The notes under the pieces were generated by a model. That model was not told the origin of the DNA. It ran no database searches and saw only the letters and a program-made list of their open reading frames with translations. Source: Kordiimonadaceae bacterium (GTDB taxonomy: Bacteria > Pseudomonadota > Alphaproteobacteria > Sphingomonadales > Emcibacteraceae). Taken from it: DNA of 8,669 nucleotides. Shown in pieces: positions 1 through 7,048 of this stretch. The translations under genes were made by a program, and so were the position numbers. Where the stretch lies: the NCBI GenBank assembly GCA_018699075.1, contig JABIPV010000221.1, positions 1 to 8,669 on the forward strand. The letters are read 5' to 3'. The first letter of the stretch is position 1. The number at the start of each line of letters is the position of its first letter.

Positions 1-1
1 T

Positions 2-2023
2 ACCTTTAATGGTGGCAAAACATGGTCATCGATCATGAACCAACCGACCGGGCAGTTTTACCGCGTGATTACTGATAATTTGTTCCCGTATAATGTTTAC
101 GGTTCGCAGCAAGATGATAATGCCATCACCATCAAAAATGAAACCCTTAGCGGCGGGATTGGCGAACGGCATTGGTTCAGTTTAGGTTCTGGTGAAAGTT
201 CCACCATTGCTTTTGATCCTGAAAATCCGCGCTTTGTTTACAGCACTTATTTCGCCAGCATGATCGGTGAATGGGACCGTGATACAGGCAATTACCGCGA
301 TATTCGCCCTTATCCAGAACGGGTAACAGGCGAACAGCCGAAGAATTTAAAACTGCGCGCAAACTGGAACAGCCCGGTGATTGTATCGCCTCATGATCCC
401 AGCGTGATTTATTATGGTTCGCAGTATTTAATGAAATCAACCGATCGTGGCGCCAGTTGGGACATCATCAGTGAAGATCTTACCCGCAATGATAAAGAAC
501 ATCAGGGCCTCGGAGGCATTCCCATTTCCAATGAACAAATTACGGCGGAAAGTTATAACAACCTGTTTGTGATCGCCGAAAGCCCACTTGAGCAAGGTGT
601 GATATGGACGGGATCAGACGACGGACTAATTCATATCACCCGCGATAACGGTGAAACATATGAAAATGTCACGCCGCGCGGAATGAGCGAAGCGATTGTT
701 AACGTGATCGATGCCTCTCCCCATCAAGCGGGAAAAGCTTATTTCGCCGTTGCCGGCTATAAATTGAATGATTTTACCCCTGTGATTTATAAAACCGAAG
801 ATTACGGTCAAAGCTTCACTAAAATTGTCAATGGACTTCCCGAAGATACATTTGTCCGTTCCGTTCGCGAAGACCCAAAACGTGAAGGGTTACTTTATGC
901 CGGCACAGAAACAGGGATGTTTGTATCTTTTGATGACGGTGAAAATTGGCAAGAGTTTCAGCTTAACTTACCCGAAGTTCCAATCACCGACCTTCATATT
1001 CGTCATGATGATCTTGTGGTTGCAACCCAAGGGCGCTCATTCTGGCTATTGGATAACTTAACGCCACTTCATCAAATTTATGATGGTGAAGTGGGTGATA
1101 GCAATTTCCTATATAAGCCTGAATCTCCGCTACGTTCGATCTCCCTAGGTTATCCAGAATATAGCGGTCAAGATGCGGATGTATTAATCGGACGAAACCC
1201 GCCAAAAGGCCTTCAAGTACAATATGTACACAGCGAAGAACTTGGCGAAGATGATACTATCTCAATGGAAGTCTTCAATGCGAACGGCGATCTTGTTCAT
1301 TCGGAATATAGCAATGATACGAGGCCGCAATGCGCCCTTTCCCCACGGGCGAAAAACCTTAAAAAGGCAAAAGGCGCCAATCGCTGGACATGGAATATGA
1401 TGATTGGTGAATATGAATGTTTTGAAGAGGTGTTCAAAGTGACCCGCGGCATCAATGTTTATAAAGCGGTACCGGGTCAGTATTCTGTGAAACTCACCGT
1501 TGGTGACTTCAACCAAACACAAGCTTTTGAAATCAGGATTGATCCTAGGCTTACGGGTACCCACGCCGAAAACCTCAAACAATATCAGGATATGGATGCG
1601 CTTAATAAGTCGCTTTATAAAATTATTCAAGAAATGTCAAAAGGCGTGATTGACTTAAGAAATGCACAAAAACAAATTGAAACCGTGCGTGAACTGTCAA
1701 TGTCAGATGATGTTACTGTAAAAGCAAATGCGCTTGATCAAAGTCTCACATCTTGGGTCAATAAAATCCTACAACCCAACTTCCAAACCTTCCAACACCT
1801 TTATCAAATGGAAGCCAAGCATTTAATGGAAGTCAAAGGGCTGATCGGCCGCATGGCAAGTTCTGATGTTCCCGTAAGCAAAGGGGCAAGAGAAGTCGCG
1901 CAGCGTTACATTGATGAATGGAACGTTCTGGCGGCAGAGCTAAGCGCGCTCAAAAATAATGATATCGCCAGCTTTAATACTGAAATGAAGTCGGCTGGAT
2001 TGCCGGAAATTTTCTTAAAATAG
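2..2023 (+). CDS. VPS10/sortilin-like BNR (Asp-box) propeller protein, 5'-truncated by the window edge
   Basis: The reading frame is open from the first complete codon at position 2, and an Asp-box (TFNGGKTW) lies before the first ATG at 35, so that ATG is internal and the true start is upstream. By alignment with the next gene, about 377 N-terminal residues are missing, giving a full protein of roughly 1050 residues. Numbered from the ATG at 35, further Asp-boxes start near residues 134 (KSTDRGASW), 201 (ITRDNGETY), 253 (KTEDYGQSF) and 297 (VSFDDGENW); the second and third have Tyr or Phe in place of the usual Trp. The propeller ends near ATQGRSFWLLDN (about residue 330). An Ig-like beta domain with the only two cysteines (433 and 462) follows, then a mainly helical tail ending AGLPEIFLK. 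Family knowledge: such proteins are exported and often annotated as glycosyl hydrolases or sortilin-like; their substrate is generally unknown. I infer a periplasmic or surface binding protein and make no enzymatic claim. Confidence 0.88.
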   Translation, partial: TFNGGKTWSSIMNQPTGQFYRVITDNLFPYNVYGSQQDDNAITIKNETLSGGIGERHWFSLGSGESSTIAFDPENPRFVYSTYFASMIGEWDRDTGNYRDIRPYPERVTGEQPKNLKLRANWNSPVIVSPHDPSVIYYGSQYLMKSTDRGASWDIISEDLTRNDKEHQGLGGIPISNEQITAESYNNLFVIAESPLEQGVIWTGSDDGLIHITRDNGETYENVTPRGMSEAIVNVIDASPHQAGKAYFAVAGYKLNDFTPVIYKTEDYGQSFTKIVNGLPEDTFVRSVREDPKREGLLYAGTETGMFVSFDDGENWQEFQLNLPEVPITDLHIRHDDLVVATQGRSFWLLDNLTPLHQIYDGEVGDSNFLYKPESPLRSISLGYPEYSGQDADVLIGRNPPKGLQVQYVHSEELGEDDTISMEVFNANGDLVHSEYSNDTRPQCALSPRAKNLKKAKGANRWTWNMMIGEYECFEEVFKVTRGINVYKAVPGQYSVKLTVGDFNQTQAFEIRIDPRLTGTHAENLKQYQDMDALNKSLYKIIQEMSKGVIDLRNAQKQIETVRELSMSDDVTVKANALDQSLTSWVNKILQPNFQTFQHLYQMEAKHLMEVKGLIGRMASSDVPVSKGAREVAQRYIDEWNVLAAELSALKNNDIASFNTEMKSAGLPEIFLK

Positions 2024-2027
2024 GAAA
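2021..2027 (+). promoter_or_regulatory. Ribosome-binding site overlapping the upstream stop codon
   Basis: The TAG stop of the first propeller gene is the start of TAGGAAA, a Shine-Dalgarno-like sequence 5-8 bases before the ATG at 2033. This fixes the start of the second gene and makes translational coupling between the two paralogues likely. No room exists for a separate promoter between them. Confidence 0.7.
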
Positions 2028-2032
2028 AAAAT

Positions 2033-5000
2033 ATGACACATATAATTAAAAATATCGTCGCAATTCTTGCCACGCTTTCATTTATCGGACTTCCAATTCC
2101 GGTAGTGGCACAGGATGTTGACCCGGCACTTTATGAAAATATGAAATGGCGTGATCTTGGTTTTTCACGGGGCGGAAGATCAACAACAGCGACGGGGATT
2201 GCAGGCGATCCTCTGACCTATTATATGGGAGCCACTGGCGGCGGGCTTTGGAAAACGGAAAATGCCGGATTAAGCTGGGCCAATATTTCTGATGGCCATT
2301 TTGAAACCGCAACCATCGGTGCCATTGATGTTGCTGATAGCGATGCCAATGTGATTTATGTGGGAACAGGCGAAGCGCCACTACGGGGAATGAAGTTATC
2401 CCACGGTGACGGTGTTTATAAATCAACCGATGCTGGTCAGACATGGATCAATGTGGGCCTTAAAAATTCCCGCCAAATCGCGCGCTTACGCGTTCACCCG
2501 AATGATCCGGATATTGTATTTGTTGCCGTACAGGGCAACCCATGGGCAGGAAATGAAGAACGCGGCGTTTATAAAACCATTGACGGCGGAAAAACATGGA
2601 CAAAATCACTATATGTCAATGATTTAACTGGTGCCGTTGATATCAGCATGGATTTAAGCAATCCGCGTATCCTTTACGCGGCAATGTGGGACCATAAACG
2701 TGACCCATGGCAGGTTCGTAGCGGCGGTGGATCAAATTCAAGTGCCATTTATAAAACCACGGACGGCGGTGAAAGCTGGGAAAAAATCGGCAAAGGGCTC
2801 CCGGATGAAATGGGGAAAATTGGCGTTGATGTAAGCCAAGCTAATGCAAATAAAGTCTACGCAATCGTTGAAGCAGAAGGCGAAAAAGGCGGACTATACA
2901 GATCAGATGATGGCGGTGTATCCTTCAAACTTCTAAACCATGATCATATTTTAAAGGCACGCTCGTGGTATTATCAGCATATCTTCGCTGATCCGAATAA
3001 TGAAAATGTAGTCTATGTGTTAAATGCCCCACTGATGAAATCCATTGATGGCGGCAAAACATGGGCAAGGGTTTCTGCGACCCACGGTGATAATCATGAT
3101 CTTTGGATTAATCCCACCGATAGTGACATCATGATTAATGCTAATGATGGTGGCGCCAGTGTCTCTCTTGATGGTGGTAAAAGCTGGTCAACACAGGAAA
3201 ATCAACCAACGGCACAAATTTATCGTCTTTCCGTTGATAATGGTTACCCATACCGGGTTTATGGCTCACAACAGGATAATTCTTCTATCTCACTACCGAG
3301 CCGGTCAAAAGCAGGCAACATTGGCATTGGTGACTGGTGGGCAACTGGCGGCGGCGAAAGCGCGCATATCGCTTTTGATCCCGACAATCCAAAAATGGTT
3401 TATTCCTCCTCCATTGCGGGAGGTGTTATTGAATGGAACCGTGATACCAAACAAATGCGCAACATTGTCCCTTATCCAGAGCGAACCTTTGCGGTTAATC
3501 CGGGGGAGCTTAAATACCGCGCTAATTGGAACCCACCGATTATAGTCTCCCCTCATGATCCAGAAACTATTTATTATGGCTCACAGCTGGTACTTAAATC
3601 TACGGACCGCGGTGTAAGCTGGACAGAAATTAGTCCTGATTTAACACTCAATGACAAATCACATCAGGGCGATGGTGGCGTGCCGTTCACCAATGAACAA
3701 GTCAGCGGCGAAAATTATAATACGCTCTTTTATCTGGTGGAATCACCACTTCAAAAAGGTCTAATCTGGGCAGGTTCCGACGATGGACTGGTCCATGTCA
3801 CCACCGATGAAGGAGGTGAATGGGAAAATGTGACACCGCGCGATGTCAAAGAATGGCAAATCAACGCCATTGAAGCCTCCCCTCATAATGCAGGCACGGC
3901 ATACGTTGCGGTTACAGGTTATAAAATGAATAACTTTGAACCACACCTATACCGCACAGATAATTACGGTAAAAGCTGGAAAAAAATCATCAAAGGACTT
4001 CCAGAAGATACCTTTGTTCGCGTTGTTCGCGAAGACCCTAATGTTCAGGGACTTCTTTATGCAGGTACGGAAACCGGTTTATTTATATCCTATGATAACG
4101 GCGATAATTGGCAGGAATTTCAACTTGATCTACCCGAAACTCCCGTTACAGACCTTAGGGTCGCACATGGTGATTTAATCGCCGCAACGCAAGGGCGCGG
4201 TTTTTGGATACTGGATGATATTCAGCCGATCCGTGAAATGGCAGGGATGGCTACTAATGATGACCACCTCTTCAGTGTCCGTGATGCTTACAGGCTACTG
4301 GGCGGAAGAACCCTTGGTGGTGGTAAAGGCAAAAATCCACCCAACGGTGCGATCATCAATTATAATCTAGCAGAAGATATTGCGGAAGATGCAGTGGTTA
4401 AAATTGAAATTTTTGACGGAGCAGGTTCACTGGTAAAAACTTATGCCAGTAATGCAAATAAGCTATGTAAGGAAGACCCTTATTCAGCGGCGAAACCAAA
4501 CCCGCCCGGAAATCAAGCGGGCTTTAATCGTTTCGTCTGGAATTTAAAATCGGAACCACTGCCCTGTAATCCGGGGCTAGTACATCCGCCCAGAAGCGGT
4601 ACTTATTTGGTAGCACCGGGCAGTTATAAAGCGAAACTAACCGTTGGCGATTATAATTCTGAAAGCTCATTTAATGTGCTTGCAAGTCCTGATCTTTCGG
4701 TAGCGGATAATTATGATAACTATAAATCCATTACGTCAACTCTTCACACTGCTGCTAATGAAATGATAGGCAACGTGAAAAATATCTATGCCATCAAAAA
4801 ACAAATTAATGTCATAAATGAAGTCAGCGGATCTGATGTTGCACGTGAAGAAGGTGATAAATTACTGTCTATACTGAACACGTGGCATGATAAAATTATC
4901 AATACCAAGCTTCAGACATTCCAAGACATTATTCGTTACCCTAATAAAATGGTATTGAATTTCAGCTTCCTACTCGAAGATATAAGCGGTGCTGATCTTC

Positions 5001-5152
5001 CGGTTAATAAAGGAATGAGCGAAGTTGCTAATCGATATATGGCTGAATGGGGCGGTGTAAAAGCGGAATATGATAATATCATCAGTCGTGATGTCGCCAC
5101 CTTTAACCAAAAAATGCAAAGTGCAGGATTACCGGAGATTTATATTCCATAA
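2033..5152 (+). CDS. Exported VPS10/sortilin-like BNR (Asp-box) double-propeller protein
   Basis: This is a complete 1039-residue protein. Residues 1-26 form a signal peptide (hydrophobic core ILATLSFIGLPI, cleavage likely after VVA), so the mature protein is periplasmic or secreted. The family opening is recognisable (WRDLGFSRGGR, then GATGGGLWKT). Eleven Asp-boxes of the S/T-x-D-x-G-x-x-W type start near residues 74, 130, 181, 241, 290, 336, 377, 522, 589, 641 and 685, suggesting two successive beta-propellers (about 30-390 and 390-735). The diagnostic THGDNHDLWINP and YRVYGSQQDN segments lie between boxes six and eight. An Ig-like domain with the only two cysteines (812 and 845) and a helical C-terminus ending AGLPEIYIP follow. 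The start is set by the signal peptide and the ribosome-binding site at the previous stop codon. Function is unproven: GH74-type xyloglucanases share the repeat architecture, but I cannot identify catalytic acids. It probably acts with its upstream paralogue. Confidence 0.92.
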   Translation: MTHIIKNIVAILATLSFIGLPIPVVAQDVDPALYENMKWRDLGFSRGGRSTTATGIAGDPLTYYMGATGGGLWKTENAGLSWANISDGHFETATIGAIDVADSDANVIYVGTGEAPLRGMKLSHGDGVYKSTDAGQTWINVGLKNSRQIARLRVHPNDPDIVFVAVQGNPWAGNEERGVYKTIDGGKTWTKSLYVNDLTGAVDISMDLSNPRILYAAMWDHKRDPWQVRSGGGSNSSAIYKTTDGGESWEKIGKGLPDEMGKIGVDVSQANANKVYAIVEAEGEKGGLYRSDDGGVSFKLLNHDHILKARSWYYQHIFADPNNENVVYVLNAPLMKSIDGGKTWARVSATHGDNHDLWINPTDSDIMINANDGGASVSLDGGKSWSTQENQPTAQIYRLSVDNGYPYRVYGSQQDNSSISLPSRSKAGNIGIGDWWATGGGESAHIAFDPDNPKMVYSSSIAGGVIEWNRDTKQMRNIVPYPERTFAVNPGELKYRANWNPPIIVSPHDPETIYYGSQLVLKSTDRGVSWTEISPDLTLNDKSHQGDGGVPFTNEQVSGENYNTLFYLVESPLQKGLIWAGSDDGLVHVTTDEGGEWENVTPRDVKEWQINAIEASPHNAGTAYVAVTGYKMNNFEPHLYRTDNYGKSWKKIIKGLPEDTFVRVVREDPNVQGLLYAGTETGLFISYDNGDNWQEFQLDLPETPVTDLRVAHGDLIAATQGRGFWILDDIQPIREMAGMATNDDHLFSVRDAYRLLGGRTLGGGKGKNPPNGAIINYNLAEDIAEDAVVKIEIFDGAGSLVKTYASNANKLCKEDPYSAAKPNPPGNQAGFNRFVWNLKSEPLPCNPGLVHPPRSGTYLVAPGSYKAKLTVGDYNSESSFNVLASPDLSVADNYDNYKSITSTLHTAANEMIGNVKNIYAIKKQINVINEVSGSDVAREEGDKLLSILNTWHDKIINTKLQTFQDIIRYPNKMVLNFSFLLEDISGADLPVNKGMSEVANRYMAEWGGVKAEYDNIISRDVATFNQKMQSAGLPEIYIP

Positions 5153-5205
5153 ATCGTAATCAATACCTATTGTATTATTCTTAAAGCTCCTTATATAAGC
5201 TAGAT

Positions 5206-5541
5206 ATGATAAAAAACTGTGTATTTATTTTAATGATTTTTCCACTATTGGTGCCTAGTATTTCACCAATGGGCAGTGCTGTGGCGGGCGAAAAATCTGA
5301 GATTAGTATACAGAGAAACTTCATTATGCCGGACGTAAGTAGAACTGGGCGAAAGCCTGAGCCTTCCGTTTGGACATTCTTCGCCGATGCCATTGGCGAG
5401 GCAGAGTCTGAAGAAAAAATTATATCTACACAATTATACAAATCACCTTATATCGCTTCCAATTACGGATATGCGCTTAAAGATCAATTTGCAATCCCTA
5501 CTGAACGATATTATCTTCCTGACGAGCCGCCTAACAATTAA
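5206..5541 (+). CDS. Small exported protein of unknown function
   Basis: I do not recognise this 111-residue protein. It starts with a plausible signal peptide: Lys at position 3, a hydrophobic stretch (CVFILMIFPLLVPSI) and a likely cleavage site after SAVA near residue 27. The mature part of about 84 residues is polar, has no cysteine and no membrane segment, and is rich in Tyr and Pro towards the end (YKSPYIASNYGY, then ERYYLPDEPPNN). No Shine-Dalgarno sequence is obvious before the ATG. A weak promoter-like pair (TTGTAT at 5170-5175 and TATATA at 5192-5197, 16 bases apart) would place the transcript start almost on the ATG, so a nearly leaderless message is possible. It lies 53 bases after the propeller gene and could also be read from that transcript. 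An opposite-strand frame at 5181-5441 and a shifted frame at 5387-5620 overlap it; the signal peptide is the main reason for preferring this one. Confidence 0.55.
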   Translation: MIKNCVFILMIFPLLVPSISPMGSAVAGEKSEISIQRNFIMPDVSRTGRKPEPSVWTFFADAIGEAESEEKIISTQLYKSPYIASNYGYALKDQFAIPTERYYLPDEPPNN

Positions 5542-5579
5542 AGGTTTCGGCGCTTTCGTTTTTGAGCGCCTAATTGGTT
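5533..5579 (+). other. Interrupted inverted repeat (hairpin) after the small exported gene
   Basis: The core is GGCGCT (5549-5554) facing AGCGCC (5565-5570) across a ten-base loop. An outer arm, CAATTA (5535-5540) with TAATTG (5571-5576), extends it with an unpaired stretch at 5541-5548 on the left side. No T-run follows the right arm, so it is not a classical intrinsic terminator. It could be a weak terminator, an RNA-stabilising structure or a dispersed repeat. The rest of the 132-base spacer before nhaD is AT-rich, with only a short CAATT/AATTG inverted repeat at 5639-5657 just upstream of the nhaD ribosome-binding site. Confidence 0.35.
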
Positions 5580-5673
5580 CAAACATACTAAAAAGATTTA
5601 AAATTTATCTGCCTGAATAAAAACGGCGGAACAATATGCAATTTATTTAATGAATTGTAGTTAGGAAAATAAA

Positions 5674-7008
5674 ATGGATTTAACACTTCATTGGGTTGGC
5701 ATTACCGCCGTTATCGTATTTATACTCTCGTATTCTTTAGTTATAGCAGAAGAATATACTCATTTAAAAAAAACAATCCCTGTAATATTTGGGGCGGGTA
5801 TCATTTGGTGTATCGTCGCCACACAATATATGGCGGATCCTACCCACGCCACAGAAGAAGCAATCAAGCATTTATTGATAGAGTTTGGAGAGCTGTTCCT
5901 CTTCTTACTTGCTGCTATGACATATGTAAATTCAATGAACGAACGCGGTGTGTTCGATTCCCTTCGGGCTTGGTTGATTAAAAACAATTTTAGTTACAGA
6001 CAGCTATTCTGGATCACCGGTGTCTTAAGTTTCTTTTTATCACCAATCATTGATAACTTAACAACGGCACTTGTGATGTGTGCGGTTATCCTTGCCGTAG
6101 GTAAGGGAAACAAAAAATTCATCAGTATAGCTTTTGTTAACATCGTTATTGCCGCCAATGCTGGTGGTGCATTTAGCCCGTTTGGCGATATTACGACCCT
6201 CATGGTATGGCAAACTGGTGTCGTTGACTTTTGGACGTTCTTCTCATTATTCTTACCGTCTGTTGTGAATTATATCATTCCAGCAACAATAATGTCTTTC
6301 GCCATTAGTAGGGATAAACCGCAAATTGAAAGCGAAGTTGTTGTCATGCGGCGCGGTGCAAAACGCATTATCGCGTTATTTGGTTTAACCATCGCAACCG
6401 CGGTATCATTTCATAGCTTCTTACACATTCCGCCTTTCTTGGGCATGATGGTTGGACTGGCTTATTTGAAACTATTTGGTCATTACCTTCACCTTTCACA
6501 TGTTAAAATGCCAGGTGAAAACATGGGGATTGGTGAAGTCGGTGATACCCGTAAATTTGATAGCTTCCGTGAAGTGGCCCGTGCTGAGTGGGATACCTTG
6601 TTGTTCTTCTTTGGCGTCATCATGTGTGTAGGTGGTCTTGGCTTTATCGGCTACTTAAGCCTAGCATCCAACTTCCTATATGTAGAAATGGGGCCTACGT
6701 TCGCCAATATTATGGTTGGTTTCCTGTCCGCGATTGTTGATAACATCCCGGTTATGGTTGCCGTACTGCAAATGGGTCTGGAAATGGATACTGCGCAGTG
6801 GTTGCTTGTGACGTTAACCGCAGGTGTTGGTGGCAGCATGCTTTCGATCGGTTCCGCCGCAGGTATCGCCCTTATGGGTCAGTCACAAGGTCAATATACT
6901 TTCTTTGGTCATATGAAATGGACTCCTGTGATTGCCCTTGGGTATGGCGCCAGCATCTGGGTACATTTATGGCTTAATGATCATTACGTTGGGATCATGC
7001 CACAATAA
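5674..7008 (+). CDS. nhaD: Na+/H+ antiporter, NhaD family
   Basis: This 444-residue inner-membrane protein belongs to the NhaD family of the ion transporter (ArsB/NhaD) superfamily; members exchange cytoplasmic Na+ (often Li+) for external protons and support growth in salt and at alkaline pH. Family signatures are clear: SPIIDNLTTALVM with Asp127, NAGGAFSPFGDITTLMVWQ at 162-180, and in the second half SAIVDNIPVMVAVL with Asp356, the counterpart of the first Asp-Asn motif and in keeping with the inverted-repeat fold. There are about a dozen hydrophobic segments, the first at residues 7-25, with a polar loop near 280-310. Length is within the usual range, and no signal peptide is expected. The start has a good ribosome-binding site (AGGA at 5663-5666, seven bases before the ATG). 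It ends six bases before a strong terminator, so it is the last gene of its transcript and may be monocistronic. Its presence suggests a saline habitat. Confidence 0.95.
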   Translation: MDLTLHWVGITAVIVFILSYSLVIAEEYTHLKKTIPVIFGAGIIWCIVATQYMADPTHATEEAIKHLLIEFGELFLFLLAAMTYVNSMNERGVFDSLRAWLIKNNFSYRQLFWITGVLSFFLSPIIDNLTTALVMCAVILAVGKGNKKFISIAFVNIVIAANAGGAFSPFGDITTLMVWQTGVVDFWTFFSLFLPSVVNYIIPATIMSFAISRDKPQIESEVVVMRRGAKRIIALFGLTIATAVSFHSFLHIPPFLGMMVGLAYLKLFGHYLHLSHVKMPGENMGIGEVGDTRKFDSFREVARAEWDTLLFFFGVIMCVGGLGFIGYLSLASNFLYVEMGPTFANIMVGFLSAIVDNIPVMVAVLQMGLEMDTAQWLLVTLTAGVGGSMLSIGSAAGIALMGQSQGQYTFFGHMKWTPVIALGYGASIWVHLWLNDHYVGIMPQ

Positions 7009-7013
7009 TATTC

Positions 7014-7042
7014 AAAGGGGACAGATTATTTCTGTCCCCTTT
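7014..7042. terminator. Bidirectional intrinsic terminator between convergent genes
   Basis: A perfect 12-base-pair stem, AAAGGGGACAGA (7014-7025) with TCTGTCCCCTTT (7031-7042), closes on a five-base loop TTATT. The A-run on one side and the T-run on the other give a U-tract in both directions, so the element can end nhaD on the plus strand and the M20-family gene on the minus strand. It occupies most of the 40 bases between the two stop codons. The GGGGACAGA core resembles a motif I recall from dispersed REP-like repeats, which remains a recollection only. Confidence 0.88.
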
Positions 7043-7048
7043 TCACAT

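Noticed and set aside
35..37. ATG at 35 as the true start of the first propeller gene
   Set aside because: The frame is open upstream and encodes an Asp-box aligned with the second gene at the same constant offset, so this Met is internal.
1262..1630. 122-codon open frame on the minus strand inside the first propeller gene
   Set aside because: It lies wholly within a well-supported coding frame on the other strand, has no ribosome-binding site that I see, and its translation has no recognisable motif.
2082..2444. 120-codon open frame on the minus strand over the start of the second propeller gene
   Set aside because: It is antisense to the signal peptide and first blades of a solid gene and has a low-complexity, His/Arg-rich translation typical of a shadow frame.
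3138..3545. 135-codon open frame on the plus strand in another phase of the second propeller gene
   Set aside because: It is an out-of-phase shadow of repeated Asp-box codons; the in-phase protein carries clear family motifs across this stretch.
5162..5176. AATAC/GTATT inverted repeat after the second propeller gene as a terminator
   Set aside because: The stem is only five base pairs, AT-rich, and no T-run follows; too weak to call.
5181..5441. 86-codon open frame on the minus strand over the small exported gene
   Set aside because: It competes with the 5206-5541 frame, but has no signal peptide or recognisable motif; the plus-strand frame has a clean signal peptide and fits the direction of its neighbours. 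This is not fully excluded.
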